A program made the position numbers and the translations under genes. This document shows, one piece after another, positions 34,404 to 43,383 of a stretch of DNA of 64,000 nt. The notes under the pieces are model-generated. The model was given only the letters and a program-made list of their open reading frames with translations, was not told the origin of the DNA and ran no database searches. The stretch lies in NCBI RefSeq assembly GCF_023148685.1, contig NZ_JAHXNL010000009.1, positions 62,001-126,000 of the forward strand, read 5' to 3'. This stretch comes from Georgenia sp. EYE_87. GTDB lineage: Bacteria > Actinomycetota > Actinomycetes > Actinomycetales > Actinomycetaceae. Positions within the stretch are counted from its first letter, which is position 1. Every line of letters starts with the position of its first letter.

Positions 34404-35969
34404 GTGGAACTCTTGCAGGACATCCTCACCGGCATCGCCAACAACATCTTCAACCAGGTCCCGATCCTCATCGGGCTCATCGCTCTCGCCGGCCTGCTCC
34501 TGCAGCGCAAGCCGGTCGAGGCCGTCGTCGGCGGCACGATCCGGGCCGTCGTCGGCGTCGTCATCCTCATGCTCGGCGTGGAGATCTTCGTCGGCGGACT
34601 GGTCGCCTTCCAGGCCATCGTCGCCAGCGCCGTCGGGCTGGACCCGCCCGCGGCGAGCAGCACCCTCAACGACTTCCTCGGCGGGCAGGGTTCGGCGGTC
34701 CCGCTCATCATCGCGGTCGGCTTCGCGGTCCATCTGCTGCTCGTGCGCGTTTTCCGAGCAGCCCGGTACGTGTACCTCACCGGTCACCTGATGTTCTGGA
34801 TGAGCATCGTGATCGCCGCTTCGCTGGTCGAGGTCTTCACCGACATCCCGCAGACCACGCTGGTGGTGGCCGGCGCGGTCATCATCGCGTGCTACTGGAC
34901 GTTGCAGCCGCTGTGGGTGGCGCCGCTCATGAAGCGGCTCATGGGGCACGACCAGTTCGGCCTCGGTCACACCACGTCCACGGTCGCCCTCATCGCCGGG
35001 TACGGCTCGAAGGCGCTGCGGCTGGGTGACGCCGAGCGTCACGACTCGGAGAAGCTCAAGCTGCCCCGGCAGGTCTCCTTCTTCAAGGACATCAACGTCT
35101 CGACGGCGTTGATCATCGCCGTGATCATGCTCGTGGCCATCGCCTTCGCCGACTCCGCTGTCGTCCAGGAGCAGATGGCGGGCTCCGAGCTGCTGCCCTG
35201 GGCGTGGGGGCTGACGCAGGCGCTGCGCTTCGCCGCCGGTATCGCGATCCTGCTCTTCGGCGTGCGCATGTTCCTCGCCGAGATCGTCCCCGCCTTCAAG
35301 GGCATCTCGGACAAGGTCCTGCCCGGCACCCGGCCGGCGCTCGACATCCCCGTCGTCTTCCCCAAGGCCCCGACCGCGGTGATGATCGGCTTCCTCTCGT
35401 CCACCGTGGTCTTTCTCGTCCTCATGGGCATCTTCGCCGCCGCCGGCTGGTTCGTGCTCGTGCCGCCGATGATCATGCTGTTCTTCGGCGGGGGCTCCGG
35501 CGGCGTGTTCGGCAACGCCGTCGCCGGCTGGCGCGGCGCCGTCTTCGGCGGTCTGGTCAACGGCATCCTGCTCGCCTTCGGCCAGTGGATCGGCTGGGGT
35601 CTGTACGACAACACCGCCCCCGAGCTCGCCACCCTCGCCGACCCCGACTGGTACGCCGTCGGCTGGCTCCTCATCGGCGCCGCGAACCTGCTCGAGCCGC
35701 TCGGCACGGCGGCCGTCTGGGTCGTCGCGGCGGCGGTGCTGCTCGCGACCGTCGCGATCCTCATGATGCTCTCGCGGCGGAGGACGACGGCGGACGTCGC
35801 GCCGACGGCGACCGCGACCTCCACCCCGGCGGCCGGTTCCGCCGACGCCACCACCGCTGGCGCAGGTGCGGGCCCCGCCTCGGCCGGCACCACGAGCACC
35901 AAGTCCGGCACCTCCGCCGGTTCCGGACCGTCCACCCGTCAGCAGCGCAACGTCGAGGAGACACGATGA
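34404..35969 (+). CDS. ulaA: PTS ascorbate-type transporter subunit EIIC
   Basis: A protein of 521 residues, from GTG 34404 with AAGGGGGG upstream. About 11-12 membrane helices and the UlaA/SgaT phrases (FNQVPILIGLIALAGLLLQRK, GLGHTTSTVALIAGYG, GGGSGGVFGNAVAGWRG) identify the family. It imports a sugar acid such as L-ascorbate with phosphorylation. The final 60 residues are a Thr/Ala/Gly/Ser-rich tail absent from typical UlaA (about 465 residues). Coupled to EIIB by an ATGA overlap. Confidence 0.88.
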   Translation: MELLQDILTGIANNIFNQVPILIGLIALAGLLLQRKPVEAVVGGTIRAVVGVVILMLGVEIFVGGLVAFQAIVASAVGLDPPAASSTLNDFLGGQGSAVPLIIAVGFAVHLLLVRVFRAARYVYLTGHLMFWMSIVIAASLVEVFTDIPQTTLVVAGAVIIACYWTLQPLWVAPLMKRLMGHDQFGLGHTTSTVALIAGYGSKALRLGDAERHDSEKLKLPRQVSFFKDINVSTALIIAVIMLVAIAFADSAVVQEQMAGSELLPWAWGLTQALRFAAGIAILLFGVRMFLAEIVPAFKGISDKVLPGTRPALDIPVVFPKAPTAVMIGFLSSTVVFLVLMGIFAAAGWFVLVPPMIMLFFGGGSGGVFGNAVAGWRGAVFGGLVNGILLAFGQWIGWGLYDNTAPELATLADPDWYAVGWLLIGAANLLEPLGTAAVWVVAAAVLLATVAILMMLSRRRTTADVAPTATATSTPAAGSADATTAGAGAGPASAGTTSTKSGTSAGSGPSTRQQRNVEETR

Positions 35970-36268
35970 CCGAACGTCCCGACCCGATGAAGGTGCTCGC
36001 CGTGTGCGGGCTCGGCATGGGGACCAGCCTCATCCTCCGCATGACCACGGAGACGGTGTTCCAGCGCCTCGGCATCCGTGCCGACGTGGAGAACACCGAC
36101 ATCTCCGCGGCCCGCAGCACCCCGGCCGACGTCATCATCGGGCAGGGCATGCACACCAGCGAGCTCGAAGGCGCCGCACCGGTGACCGTGACCGTCGACG
36201 ACTTCGTCGACGACGCCGCGCTGGAGTCCCGGCTCCGGCCGGCCCTGCAGGAGGTGGGCTGGCTGTGA
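35966..36268 (+). CDS. ulaB: PTS lactate/ascorbate-type EIIB
   Basis: A protein of 100 residues. The phospho-accepting cysteine is Cys14 in AVCGLGMGTSLIL, the standard EIIB loop. It relays phosphate from EIIA to the substrate during transport through EIIC. Start overlaps the EIIC stop; stop overlaps the EIIA GTG. Confidence 0.9.
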   Translation: MTERPDPMKVLAVCGLGMGTSLILRMTTETVFQRLGIRADVENTDISAARSTPADVIIGQGMHTSELEGAAPVTVTVDDFVDDAALESRLRPALQEVGWL

Positions 36269-36714
36269 CGGAGGAGGGTGCCGGGATCCCGGTGCGTGCC
36301 GCCTTCCTGGACGGCGCGGACGACTGGCGCGACGGCGTGCGCGCCGCCGCCGGCCTGCTCGTGGAGCTGGGCACCGCGGACCAGCGGTACGTGGACGCCT
36401 GCGTGTCCAGCGTCGAGGAGCACGGCCCGTACATCGTCCTCACCCCGGGCGTCGCCCTGGCGCACGCCCAGGCCGAGACCGGGACGACGACGGAGGGGCT
36501 CGCCGCGCTCCGGCTCACCCGGCCGGTCACGTTCGGGCATCCCACGAACGACCCGGTCGACGTCGTCCTCGCGTTCTCCTCCGGCGGCTCTCACATGGAG
36601 ATGATCAAGGCGATGGGGAAGGCCCTCACCGGCGGGCTCGCCGACCGGCTGCGCGGCGCCGACGACGTCGACGAGGCCGAGCAGCTTCTCGCCGAGGCGG
36701 TCGGCCATGGCTGA
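36265..36714 (+). CDS. ulaC: PTS ascorbate-type EIIA
   Basis: A protein of 149 residues from GTG 36265, overlapping the EIIB stop. Mannitol/fructose-type EIIA fold with the phosphohistidine His67 in PGVALAHAQ. It accepts phosphate from HPr and passes it to EIIB. Its 3' end overlaps the SIS gene by 8 bases. Confidence 0.9.
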   Translation: MTEEGAGIPVRAAFLDGADDWRDGVRAAAGLLVELGTADQRYVDACVSSVEEHGPYIVLTPGVALAHAQAETGTTTEGLAALRLTRPVTFGHPTNDPVDVVLAFSSGGSHMEMIKAMGKALTGGLADRLRGADDVDEAEQLLAEAVGHG

Positions 36715-37426
36715 CGAGACGGTTCTCGAGCGGTTCGGCCGCGCGACGACCGACCACCTCGCCGCGGTCCTAGAGGCCAACGCCGAGTCGCTCGAGCGGG
36801 CGGCGGAGATCATCACGACGTCCTGGCGGACCGAGCGCCTCGTCTACGCCGCAGGGTCCGGGCACTCCCTGGCGAGTGTCCTGGAGACGTTCTACCGCGC
36901 CGGCGGGCTGCCCTTCGTCAGGCCGCTGTGGGACCCGAACCTGCTGCCGCTCAACGGTTCGGACCTCTCCACCGCGGCCGAACGCCGGCCTGGTCTGGGA
37001 CGCCGGATCGTCGACGAGGCCGGCGTGGGCAAGGGGGACGTCGTCGTCGTCTTCTCGAACTCCGGCATCAACCACGTGCCGCTCGAGATCGCCGGGTCGG
37101 CGCGTGCGGCCGGCGCGGCGGTCATCGCGGTGACGTCGGTTGCCGCCTCGGACGCGGCACCGCTGCGCGCGGGACGCCGGCTCCACGAGGTGGCCGACGT
37201 CGTCGTCGACACCCGGGTGCCCCCCGGGGACGCGAGCTGGCCGCCCGAGTCCCCGCGGACGGCGCCGCTGTCGTCGCTGTCCAACGCGATCGTGTGGAAC
37301 GCGATCCTCGTGCTCTGCGCGGAGACCGAGCCGGGGACGCCGTTCTGGCGCAGCGCGAACACCACCGGGCCGACCAACGACGAGCTGGCCGACCGGTACC
37401 GGGCCGTCGTCCCGGAGCTGCGCTAG
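36707..37426 (+). CDS. SIS-domain sugar-phosphate binding protein
   Basis: A protein of 239 residues. The SIS (sugar isomerase) fold is shown by RLVYAAGSGHSLA near 45-57 and VVVFSNSGINHVPLEIA near 112-128. Such proteins isomerise or bind phosphosugars. As the last gene of the PTS operon it may process the phosphorylated import product; classical ula operons use other enzymes, so the substrate may not be ascorbate. It converges with the GntR gene, sharing bases of both TAG stops (37423-37426, ctag). Confidence 0.83.
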   Translation: MADETVLERFGRATTDHLAAVLEANAESLERAAEIITTSWRTERLVYAAGSGHSLASVLETFYRAGGLPFVRPLWDPNLLPLNGSDLSTAAERRPGLGRRIVDEAGVGKGDVVVVFSNSGINHVPLEIAGSARAAGAAVIAVTSVAASDAAPLRAGRRLHEVADVVVDTRVPPGDASWPPESPRTAPLSSLSNAIVWNAILVLCAETEPGTPFWRSANTTGPTNDELADRYRAVVPELR

Positions 37427-38169
37427 ATCGCGGTCGAGAGCTCGTACCGGTCGCCGCGGTAGGAGGAGACCGTGTACTCCACGGGCCTGCCGCGCCAGGT
37501 GGAGGTACGGGTGAGGTGCAGCACCGCCGCGTGCGCCGGCACGTGGAGCAGACGCGCCTCCTCGGCCGTGGCGTTGCGGGCTCGGACGGTCTCCTCCCCA
37601 CCGTCGAAGACGATGCCGCGCTCGCCCAGCAGCGTGTACAGCGACCCGTCCTCCAGGTCTGCGGCGCTGAGGTCGGGTGCCAGCGCCGCGGTGAGGGTGA
37701 CCGTCTCGATGGCCATGGGCACGCCGTCGGCGGTGCGCAGCCGGCGGATCACGTGAGCCCGTTCGCCCGGACCGAGGTCGAGCACGGCGGACGCCTCTCC
37801 CTCCGGCGGCGTGGTGGTGAACGAGAGGGTGTGCGCACCCGGAGTGAACCCCCGCACGCGCATGTCCTCCGTGAAGGACGACAGGCGGATCGGCATCCGG
37901 ATCCGCGGGGCGGAGACGAAGGTGCCACGACCGACGGTCCGCTCCACCCGGCCCTCGTCCATCAGGGCGGCGAGCGCACGTCGGGCGGTCATGCGAGAGA
38001 CGTCCAGGGAGTCGGCGAGCTCACGCTCGGAGGGGACGGGGTCCCCGACGCGGAGGTTGGCGTCGATATGGTCCAGCAGGACCCGCCTGAGCCACAGGTA
38101 CTTGGGCTCGTCGGCAGGACGGTCGCGTGCGGCGGCCAGCGGTGGCACGCCCGAGTCGCCCCCAGTCAC
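37423..38169 (-). CDS. GntR-family regulator, HutC subfamily (UTRA domain)
   Basis: A protein of 248 residues from GTG 38169. The winged helix (about 22-90: SERELADSLDVSRMTARRALAAL) and C-terminal UTRA effector domain (about 105-240) are clear. UTRA domains bind phosphosugars or related ligands. It faces the PTS operon and a matching palindrome lies at the PTS promoter (34270-34285), so it probably represses that operon until the imported sugar phosphate appears. Confidence 0.9.
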   Translation of the reverse strand: MTGGDSGVPPLAAARDRPADEPKYLWLRRVLLDHIDANLRVGDPVPSERELADSLDVSRMTARRALAALMDEGRVERTVGRGTFVSAPRIRMPIRLSSFTEDMRVRGFTPGAHTLSFTTTPPEGEASAVLDLGPGERAHVIRRLRTADGVPMAIETVTLTAALAPDLSAADLEDGSLYTLLGERGIVFDGGEETVRARNATAEEARLLHVPAHAAVLHLTRTSTWRGRPVEYTVSSYRGDRYELSTAI

Positions 38170-38247
38170 GTCCGGAGCATAACCGGCCGCCGTCCAGCGG
38201 CGGGCCGGTGCGCCGCTGACGCCATCGGGCTCGGCGGCTGCCCCGGC

Positions 38248-39759
38248 TCAGTACCCGAACGCGAGCGTGGGGTCCGCCGCCGTCTCCACCCACACCGAGC
38301 GGGGCTGGCTGTACTCCAAGAGGCCGTCGAGCCCGCTCGAGCGCCCGTACCCGGAGTTCTTGAACCCGCCGAACGGGGACATGACGTTGATGGTCTTGTA
38401 GGAGTTGACCCAGACGGTGCCGGCCTCGAGGCGGCCGGCCACGCGGTGCGCGCGGGCCACGTCCGAGGTCCACACCGCGCCGGCGAGGCCGAACGCCGAG
38501 TCGTTGGCCAGCGCGACGGCCTCGTCCTCGTCGTCGAACGGGATGGCCGCCACGACGGGGCCGAAGACCTCCTGCTGGGCGATCGCGTCCGAGTTCGCCA
38601 CGTCGCGCAGCACGGTGGGCCGGTAGAAGAACCCACCCTCCGCCGCGCCCTCCGCGCCGCGCCCGCCGGTGGTCAGGGTCGCCCCGGCGCCGACGGCGGC
38701 GGTCACCATCTGGTCGATGCGCTCGAGCTGCGGCCGGTTCTGGACCGGCCCGATCTGCGTGCGCTCGTCCAGCGGGTCGCCCACGCGCAGGCCGGCGGCG
38801 AAGGCGGAGAAGGACTCCAGCAGCTCGTCGTACGCGCGGCGCTGGACGAGCAGGCGCGAGCCGGCCACGCAGCTCTGCCCGGCGCCCGAGAAGATCGCGG
38901 CGGCCGCGCCGCCGACCGCCCGGCGCAGGTCGGCGTCGGAGAAGACGATGTTCGCGGACTTCCCGCCCAGCTCGAGCACGCACGGCTTGAGGTTCTCGGC
39001 GGCGGCCACGGAGATGAGCCGGCCGGTGGCGGGGGAGCCCACGAACACCACCTTGCGGACCTGCTCGTCCCGCACGAGCGCGTCGCCGGTGGTCCGGCCG
39101 AGCCCCGCGACCACGTTGAACGCGCCCGGCGGCAGCCCCGCGTCGACGGCGAGCAGCGCGAGCATCGCGGACGTGATCGGCGTCAGCTCGGACGGCTTGA
39201 GGACGATCGCGTTGCCCGCCGCGAGCGCCGGCGCCACCTGCCAGCCGCCGGTGAAGGCCGGCGCGTTCCACGGCGTGATCGCCAGGACGACGCCGTAGGG
39301 CACCCGCTGCGTGTAGTTCAGGTGGCTGGTGGGCACGGGGATGACCTCGCCGTGCTGCTTGTCCGCCCACCCGGCGTAGTACTCGAACATCTCCGCCACC
39401 TTGGTCACCTCGGCGGTGGCGTCGCGCAGCGGCTTGCCGGCGCTCGCGGCCTCGACGAGCGCCAGGTCGTCCAGGGAGGCGCGCACGGCGGCGCCGACGG
39501 CGGTGAGGACGCGCCCGCGCCCCGAGGCGGTCAGGGCCTGCCAAGCGCGGGCGCCCTCGGCCGCGGACGTCGTCGCCTCGGCGGCCACCTCCGCGCCGGC
39601 GTCGCGGTAGGTCAGCAGCACGGAGCCGTCGGCCGGGTTCTCCAGCAGGACCTCCGGGCCGGTGCCCTGGCGCAGCCGCCCGTGCACGACGTTGACGGCC
39701 GGGACCTCCCCGAGCCGGGCACGGATGACGGAGATGACGGCGTCGTGGGAGGTGCTCAC
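38248..39759 (-). CDS. NAD(P)-dependent aldehyde dehydrogenase
   Basis: A protein of 503 residues. Catalytic Glu263 (LELGGK) and Cys297 (GAGQSCVAGS) are in place, with the NAD-binding ITPWNAP and FVGSPATGR motifs. It oxidises an aldehyde to an acid. GTG 39759 overlaps the stop of the hydroxyacid dehydrogenase (GTGA), so they are coupled and likely successive in one pathway. Confidence 0.92.
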   Translation of the reverse strand: MSTSHDAVISVIRARLGEVPAVNVVHGRLRQGTGPEVLLENPADGSVLLTYRDAGAEVAAEATTSAAEGARAWQALTASGRGRVLTAVGAAVRASLDDLALVEAASAGKPLRDATAEVTKVAEMFEYYAGWADKQHGEVIPVPTSHLNYTQRVPYGVVLAITPWNAPAFTGGWQVAPALAAGNAIVLKPSELTPITSAMLALLAVDAGLPPGAFNVVAGLGRTTGDALVRDEQVRKVVFVGSPATGRLISVAAAENLKPCVLELGGKSANIVFSDADLRRAVGGAAAAIFSGAGQSCVAGSRLLVQRRAYDELLESFSAFAAGLRVGDPLDERTQIGPVQNRPQLERIDQMVTAAVGAGATLTTGGRGAEGAAEGGFFYRPTVLRDVANSDAIAQQEVFGPVVAAIPFDDEDEAVALANDSAFGLAGAVWTSDVARAHRVAGRLEAGTVWVNSYKTINVMSPFGGFKNSGYGRSSGLDGLLEYSQPRSVWVETAADPTLAFGY

Positions 39760-40682
39760 TTCGAGGTGCCTGCTTCCTGCTCTCGGTCGGTGACTCGCTC
39801 TCGGTCGGCCGCGCGTCCGCGTTCGGCGACGCGGTCCCGGTCGGCCATGCGGTTGAAGTCGGCGGCGGCGTCCTCGTCCCGGAGCTCGCGCCACGCCGCG
39901 GCGGACCCGGCGGCCAGCGGCAGGTCGACGCCGAGCCCCGCGGCGGTGCTGACCGCCAGCTCGACGTCGCGGGTCATCAGGCCGACGGGGAAGCCGCTGT
40001 CGAAGCTGCCGGAGAGCACCCACCGCGGCAGGTTGACCTCCGTGACCGCGCTGCGCCCGGACGCCCCGTTGACCGCCTCCAGCAGGCGGGCGGGGTCGAG
40101 GCCCGCGGCGCGGCCCAGGTCGAGGGCCTCGCCCGCGGCCTGCAGGTGGACGGCGCACAGCATGTTGTTGACCAGCTTGGCGACGTTCCCGGCCCCGGGC
40201 CCGCCGACGTGCGTGACCCGGCCGGCGAGGACCTGGAGGACCGGAGCCGCCTCGGCGACGGCGTCGTCCTCGCCGCCGAGGAAGACGGTCAGGGTGCCGG
40301 ACTCGGCGCCCGCGGGACCGCCGCTCACCGGGGCGTCGACGAGGGCGTGGCCCGCGGCCGCCGTCGCCGCCGCGAGCCGGCGGGTGGCGAGCGGGTCGGA
40401 GGTGGAGGTGTCGACCACGAGCCGGTGGTCGACGCCCGGACCCAGCAGCCCGGCCTCGCCGAGCACCTGCTCGACGACGGCGGAGCCGGGGAGCGAGAGG
40501 ACGAGGGTCCCGGCCCGGCGGACGGCCTCCGCCAGCGCGACCACCTCGAGCCCGCCGTCGAACCGCTCCGCGACCCCCGGCACGGGGTCGACCCCGAGCG
40601 TGGGGACGCCGGCGCGCAGCAGCGTCCGCGCCATCCCGCCGCCCATGTTGCCCAGCCCGACGACGGCGACCGTGCCGACCAT
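39756..40682 (-). CDS. 3-hydroxyisobutyrate dehydrogenase-family oxidoreductase
   Basis: A protein of 308 residues with the NAD motif GLGNMGGGM (residues 9-17), the substrate-site DAPVSGGPAGAESGTL (117-130) and catalytic Lys169 in NVAKLVNN. The family oxidises or reduces beta-hydroxyacids such as 3-hydroxyisobutyrate or tartronate semialdehyde. Residues about 280-303 are an added charged tail made of a degenerate six-residue repeat (ADRDRV, AERGRA, ADRERV, TDREQE), unusual for the family. Coupled on both sides by ATGA/GTGA overlaps. Confidence 0.87.
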   Translation of the reverse strand: MVGTVAVVGLGNMGGGMARTLLRAGVPTLGVDPVPGVAERFDGGLEVVALAEAVRRAGTLVLSLPGSAVVEQVLGEAGLLGPGVDHRLVVDTSTSDPLATRRLAAATAAAGHALVDAPVSGGPAGAESGTLTVFLGGEDDAVAEAAPVLQVLAGRVTHVGGPGAGNVAKLVNNMLCAVHLQAAGEALDLGRAAGLDPARLLEAVNGASGRSAVTEVNLPRWVLSGSFDSGFPVGLMTRDVELAVSTAAGLGVDLPLAAGSAAAWRELRDEDAAADFNRMADRDRVAERGRAADRERVTDREQEAGTSK

Positions 40683-41176
40683 CAGCCACCGATCCGGAGG
40701 GTGAAGTGGGCGATCACGGCGGAGGCGAGGAACGTGCCGATGAGGACGAACACGCCGACGATGAGCAGCTTCCACCCGGAGTGCCGGGCGATGGCGATCT
40801 CCCGCTGCGAGATGGCCAGGCCGGCGAACGCCAGGCACGGCACGCTCAGCGCCAGGAAGTCGATGTCCCCGACCAGGCCCACGACGAACTCGCCCCACGG
40901 CAGGGCCGGGATGGAGGCGACGATGCCCACGATCGACACCCACGCGACGCTGGGCAGCCGCAGGAACGCGGTGGCGCGGGTGATGAGGATGCCGATCACC
41001 GCGATGACGCCGAGGGCGATCATCCCCGTCGCGGCGTCGCCGGCGGTGAGGTCGGTGGCGATGAGCTGGGCGATCCAGCCGATCGGCAGGACCACGAGCA
41101 GGGCCACCAGCTCCACGCCCAGCGGCAGCTTCTCGACCTCCTCGTCGCGGATGTCGGCGGTCTCGGCGGTGCTCAT
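40682..41176 (-). CDS. small membrane protein, partner of DUF3100 protein
   Basis: A protein of 164 residues with about five hydrophobic segments. Its ATG overlaps the DUF3100 stop. I do not recognise a named family, but the tight coupling and membrane nature suggest a two-subunit transporter with the DUF3100 protein. Confidence 0.65.
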   Translation of the reverse strand: MSTAETADIRDEEVEKLPLGVELVALLVVLPIGWIAQLIATDLTAGDAATGMIALGVIAVIGILITRATAFLRLPSVAWVSIVGIVASIPALPWGEFVVGLVGDIDFLALSVPCLAFAGLAISQREIAIARHSGWKLLIVGVFVLIGTFLASAVIAHFTLRIGG

Positions 41177-42000
41177 CGCTTCCCTCCGGTCGTCGGGGCG
41201 GTCTCGTCGCGGTGCGCCCGGCGGTACATCCACTCCACCAGCGGCAGCGCCACGAACAGCGAGACGTACATGCCGGTGGCGTACGTGAGCAGGTTGCTCG
41301 AGCCGGCGAACGCCAGGATGGTGTCCTCCATCTCGGGCCTCGCGGCGGCGAGCGCGCCGCTGCACGCGGCCATCATCGAGCCGCTGCCCACCCCGCAGGC
41401 CATGGCCATCGCCCGCACGTCGAGGATGTCGAGCGAGGCGAGGAAGGAGACCATCACCGAGTACAGGATGGTGCCGAACAGCGTGCCGACGACGTAGACG
41501 GCGAGCACCCCGGTGCCCTCCGGCCCCTTGAGGCCGTACCGCTCGGCCACGATGGCGATGCTCGGCTCGCGGGCGACGGAGAACGTCGCGCCGACGGCCT
41601 CCCGGCCCATCTTCAGCACCCACACCGCGATGGGGAACGCGAGCGCGATGGTGCCGAGGTTGCCGATCTCCTGCAGGATCAGCGCCGGTCCCGCCGCGAT
41701 GATCTCCTCGATGTCCGGGCCGATCGTCGTCCCGAACTTGGCGATGAACGGCATGATCGCGACGACGATCATGGGGGAGGCGACCCGCACGTCGTGCGCA
41801 CGGAGCACCTTCCCGACGCGGCCGGTCACGTTGGGGTTGAGCAGGAGCCCGAACACGAAGGCGTACAGCAGCGGCAGGAAGAGGATCGTCCCCACCCCGA
41901 CGTCGATCTGCCGGATGCCTATGAGCTGGGCGCCCACCACGATGAGCAGGGCGACGACGTAGAGCCGCCACGCTCCCATCACGTCGCTGACGGTCTGCAT
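41173..42000 (-). CDS. DUF3100 multi-pass membrane protein
   Basis: A protein of 275 residues with about eight membrane helices; the ATG at 42000 follows GGAGG. The sequence (VGTILFLPLLYAFVFGLLLNPNV, FGTTIGPDIEEII, GSGSMMAACSGAL) fits DUF3100 proteins, which are often found near M20 amidohydrolases. Divergent from such a gene here, so it likely transports a peptide-like or N-acyl amino acid compound (inference). Confidence 0.75.
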   Translation of the reverse strand: MQTVSDVMGAWRLYVVALLIVVGAQLIGIRQIDVGVGTILFLPLLYAFVFGLLLNPNVTGRVGKVLRAHDVRVASPMIVVAIMPFIAKFGTTIGPDIEEIIAAGPALILQEIGNLGTIALAFPIAVWVLKMGREAVGATFSVAREPSIAIVAERYGLKGPEGTGVLAVYVVGTLFGTILYSVMVSFLASLDILDVRAMAMACGVGSGSMMAACSGALAAARPEMEDTILAFAGSSNLLTYATGMYVSLFVALPLVEWMYRRAHRDETAPTTGGKR

Positions 42001-42154
42001 CTGGGCCTCCACGGTCTGTCGGACTCGTCCGTCGCAGGGGTGTGGCCGGTGTGAGGGCGGCCACTCCTCGGGCTTGGCGGGGAACGTACCATCAGTGCCG
42101 GGCCTCGCCGACAGGGTGTCCGGCCCGGAACCCGCCGACCGGATCGGAGCCGCC

Positions 42155-43366
42155 ATGGACCTCGCCCGACTTGCCGCGGACACCACCGGCGTGCGCTCGC
42201 GGATCGCCGCGGCCGTGGCGGCGCGGGCGGACGACGTCGTCGCGCTGGGCCGGGCCGTCCACGCCGACCCCGAGCTCTCCTTCGCCGAGCACCGGGCCGC
42301 GCGCGCCGTCGCGGAGCTGCTGCGCGCTGACGGCTTCGCCGTCGAGGCCGGGGTCGGCGGGCTCGAGACCGCGTTCACCGCGACGGCGGGCACCGGCCCG
42401 CTGACCGTCGCGCTGTGCGTCGAGTACGACGCGCTGCCGGACGTCGGCCACGCGTGCGGGCACAACCTCATCGCCGGGGCGGGAGTGGCCGCCGCGGTGG
42501 GGCTGCGCCCCCTGGTCGACGAGCTCGGCCTCACCCTCAAGGTGATCGGCACGCCGGCCGAGGAGCACGGCGGCGGCAAGACGGTGCTGCTCGACCGGGG
42601 CGTGTTCGACGACGTCGCGATGGCGCTGATGGTCCATCCGCTCCAGGAGGGGCTGAGCTACGACCCCGTGGGGACCACGTCGCAGGCGGTGGGCCGGTAC
42701 CGCGCGACCTTCCGGGGACGGGCGGCGCACGCCGCGGCCGCGCCCCACCTGGCCGTCAACGCGGCGGACGCCGCCGTCGTCGCCCAGGTCGCCGTGGGGC
42801 TGCTGCGCCAGCAGCTGCCGTCCGACCACCGGGTCGCGCTCTTCGTCTCCGAGGCCGGGCACGCGACGAACATCATCCCGGACCGCGCCGTCGTCGACTT
42901 CGAGTGCCGCGCCTTCACCCTGCCGGAGTACGAGGCGCTGCTCGTGCGGGTCCGCCGGTGCTTCGAGGCCGGAGCCCTCGCCACCGGTGCCGAGCTCGAG
43001 ATCACCGCGACCGAGCCGCTGTACGAGCCGCTCGAGCACGACCCTGGCCTGTGCGCCCGCTGGAGCGACGCCATCTCCTTCTTCGGTCACGACGTCGAGC
43101 CCGGCGCCGGGCTGGCGGGCGGGTCGACGGACATGGGCAACGTCTCCCGCCGGATCCCGAGCATCCACCCCTGGATCGGGGTGCCGGGCTGCGCCGCGCC
43201 CATCCACTCGCACGACTTCGCGGCGGTCGCCGACTCGCCCGCCGCGTACGACCTGATGCTCGAGGCCGGGGTGGCCATGGCATGGACGGTCGCCGCGGTG
43301 AGCGCCGACGAGGACGAGGTCCGGCGGCTGCTCGACGCCGCCGCGTCCCGCCGCGTGCGCGCCTGA
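42155..43366 (+). CDS. M20D amidohydrolase (AbgB/aminoacylase-like)
   Basis: A protein of 403 residues; ATG 42155 with GGAG is preferred over an upstream TTG. The metal-site residues Cys101 and His103 (HACGHN), Glu136/137 and His138 (PAEEHGGGK) are present. The family hydrolyses N-acyl amino acids or aminobenzoyl-glutamate. Divergent from the DUF3100 pair; transport and hydrolysis may be linked. Confidence 0.87.
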   Translation: MDLARLAADTTGVRSRIAAAVAARADDVVALGRAVHADPELSFAEHRAARAVAELLRADGFAVEAGVGGLETAFTATAGTGPLTVALCVEYDALPDVGHACGHNLIAGAGVAAAVGLRPLVDELGLTLKVIGTPAEEHGGGKTVLLDRGVFDDVAMALMVHPLQEGLSYDPVGTTSQAVGRYRATFRGRAAHAAAAPHLAVNAADAAVVAQVAVGLLRQQLPSDHRVALFVSEAGHATNIIPDRAVVDFECRAFTLPEYEALLVRVRRCFEAGALATGAELEITATEPLYEPLEHDPGLCARWSDAISFFGHDVEPGAGLAGGSTDMGNVSRRIPSIHPWIGVPGCAAPIHSHDFAAVADSPAAYDLMLEAGVAMAWTVAAVSADEDEVRRLLDAAASRRVRA

Positions 43367-43383
43367 GTCGAGAGGCCGCCGGT

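Noticed and set aside
38021-39544. 507-residue minus-strand frame near the aldehyde dehydrogenase
   Set aside because: It is another frame of the true aldehyde dehydrogenase, with Arg/Ala/Gly-rich shadow composition.
36928-40704. 1258-residue plus-strand frame, the longest open frame here
   Set aside because: It overlaps six convincing genes on either strand and has no domain; it results from lack of stops in GC-rich DNA.
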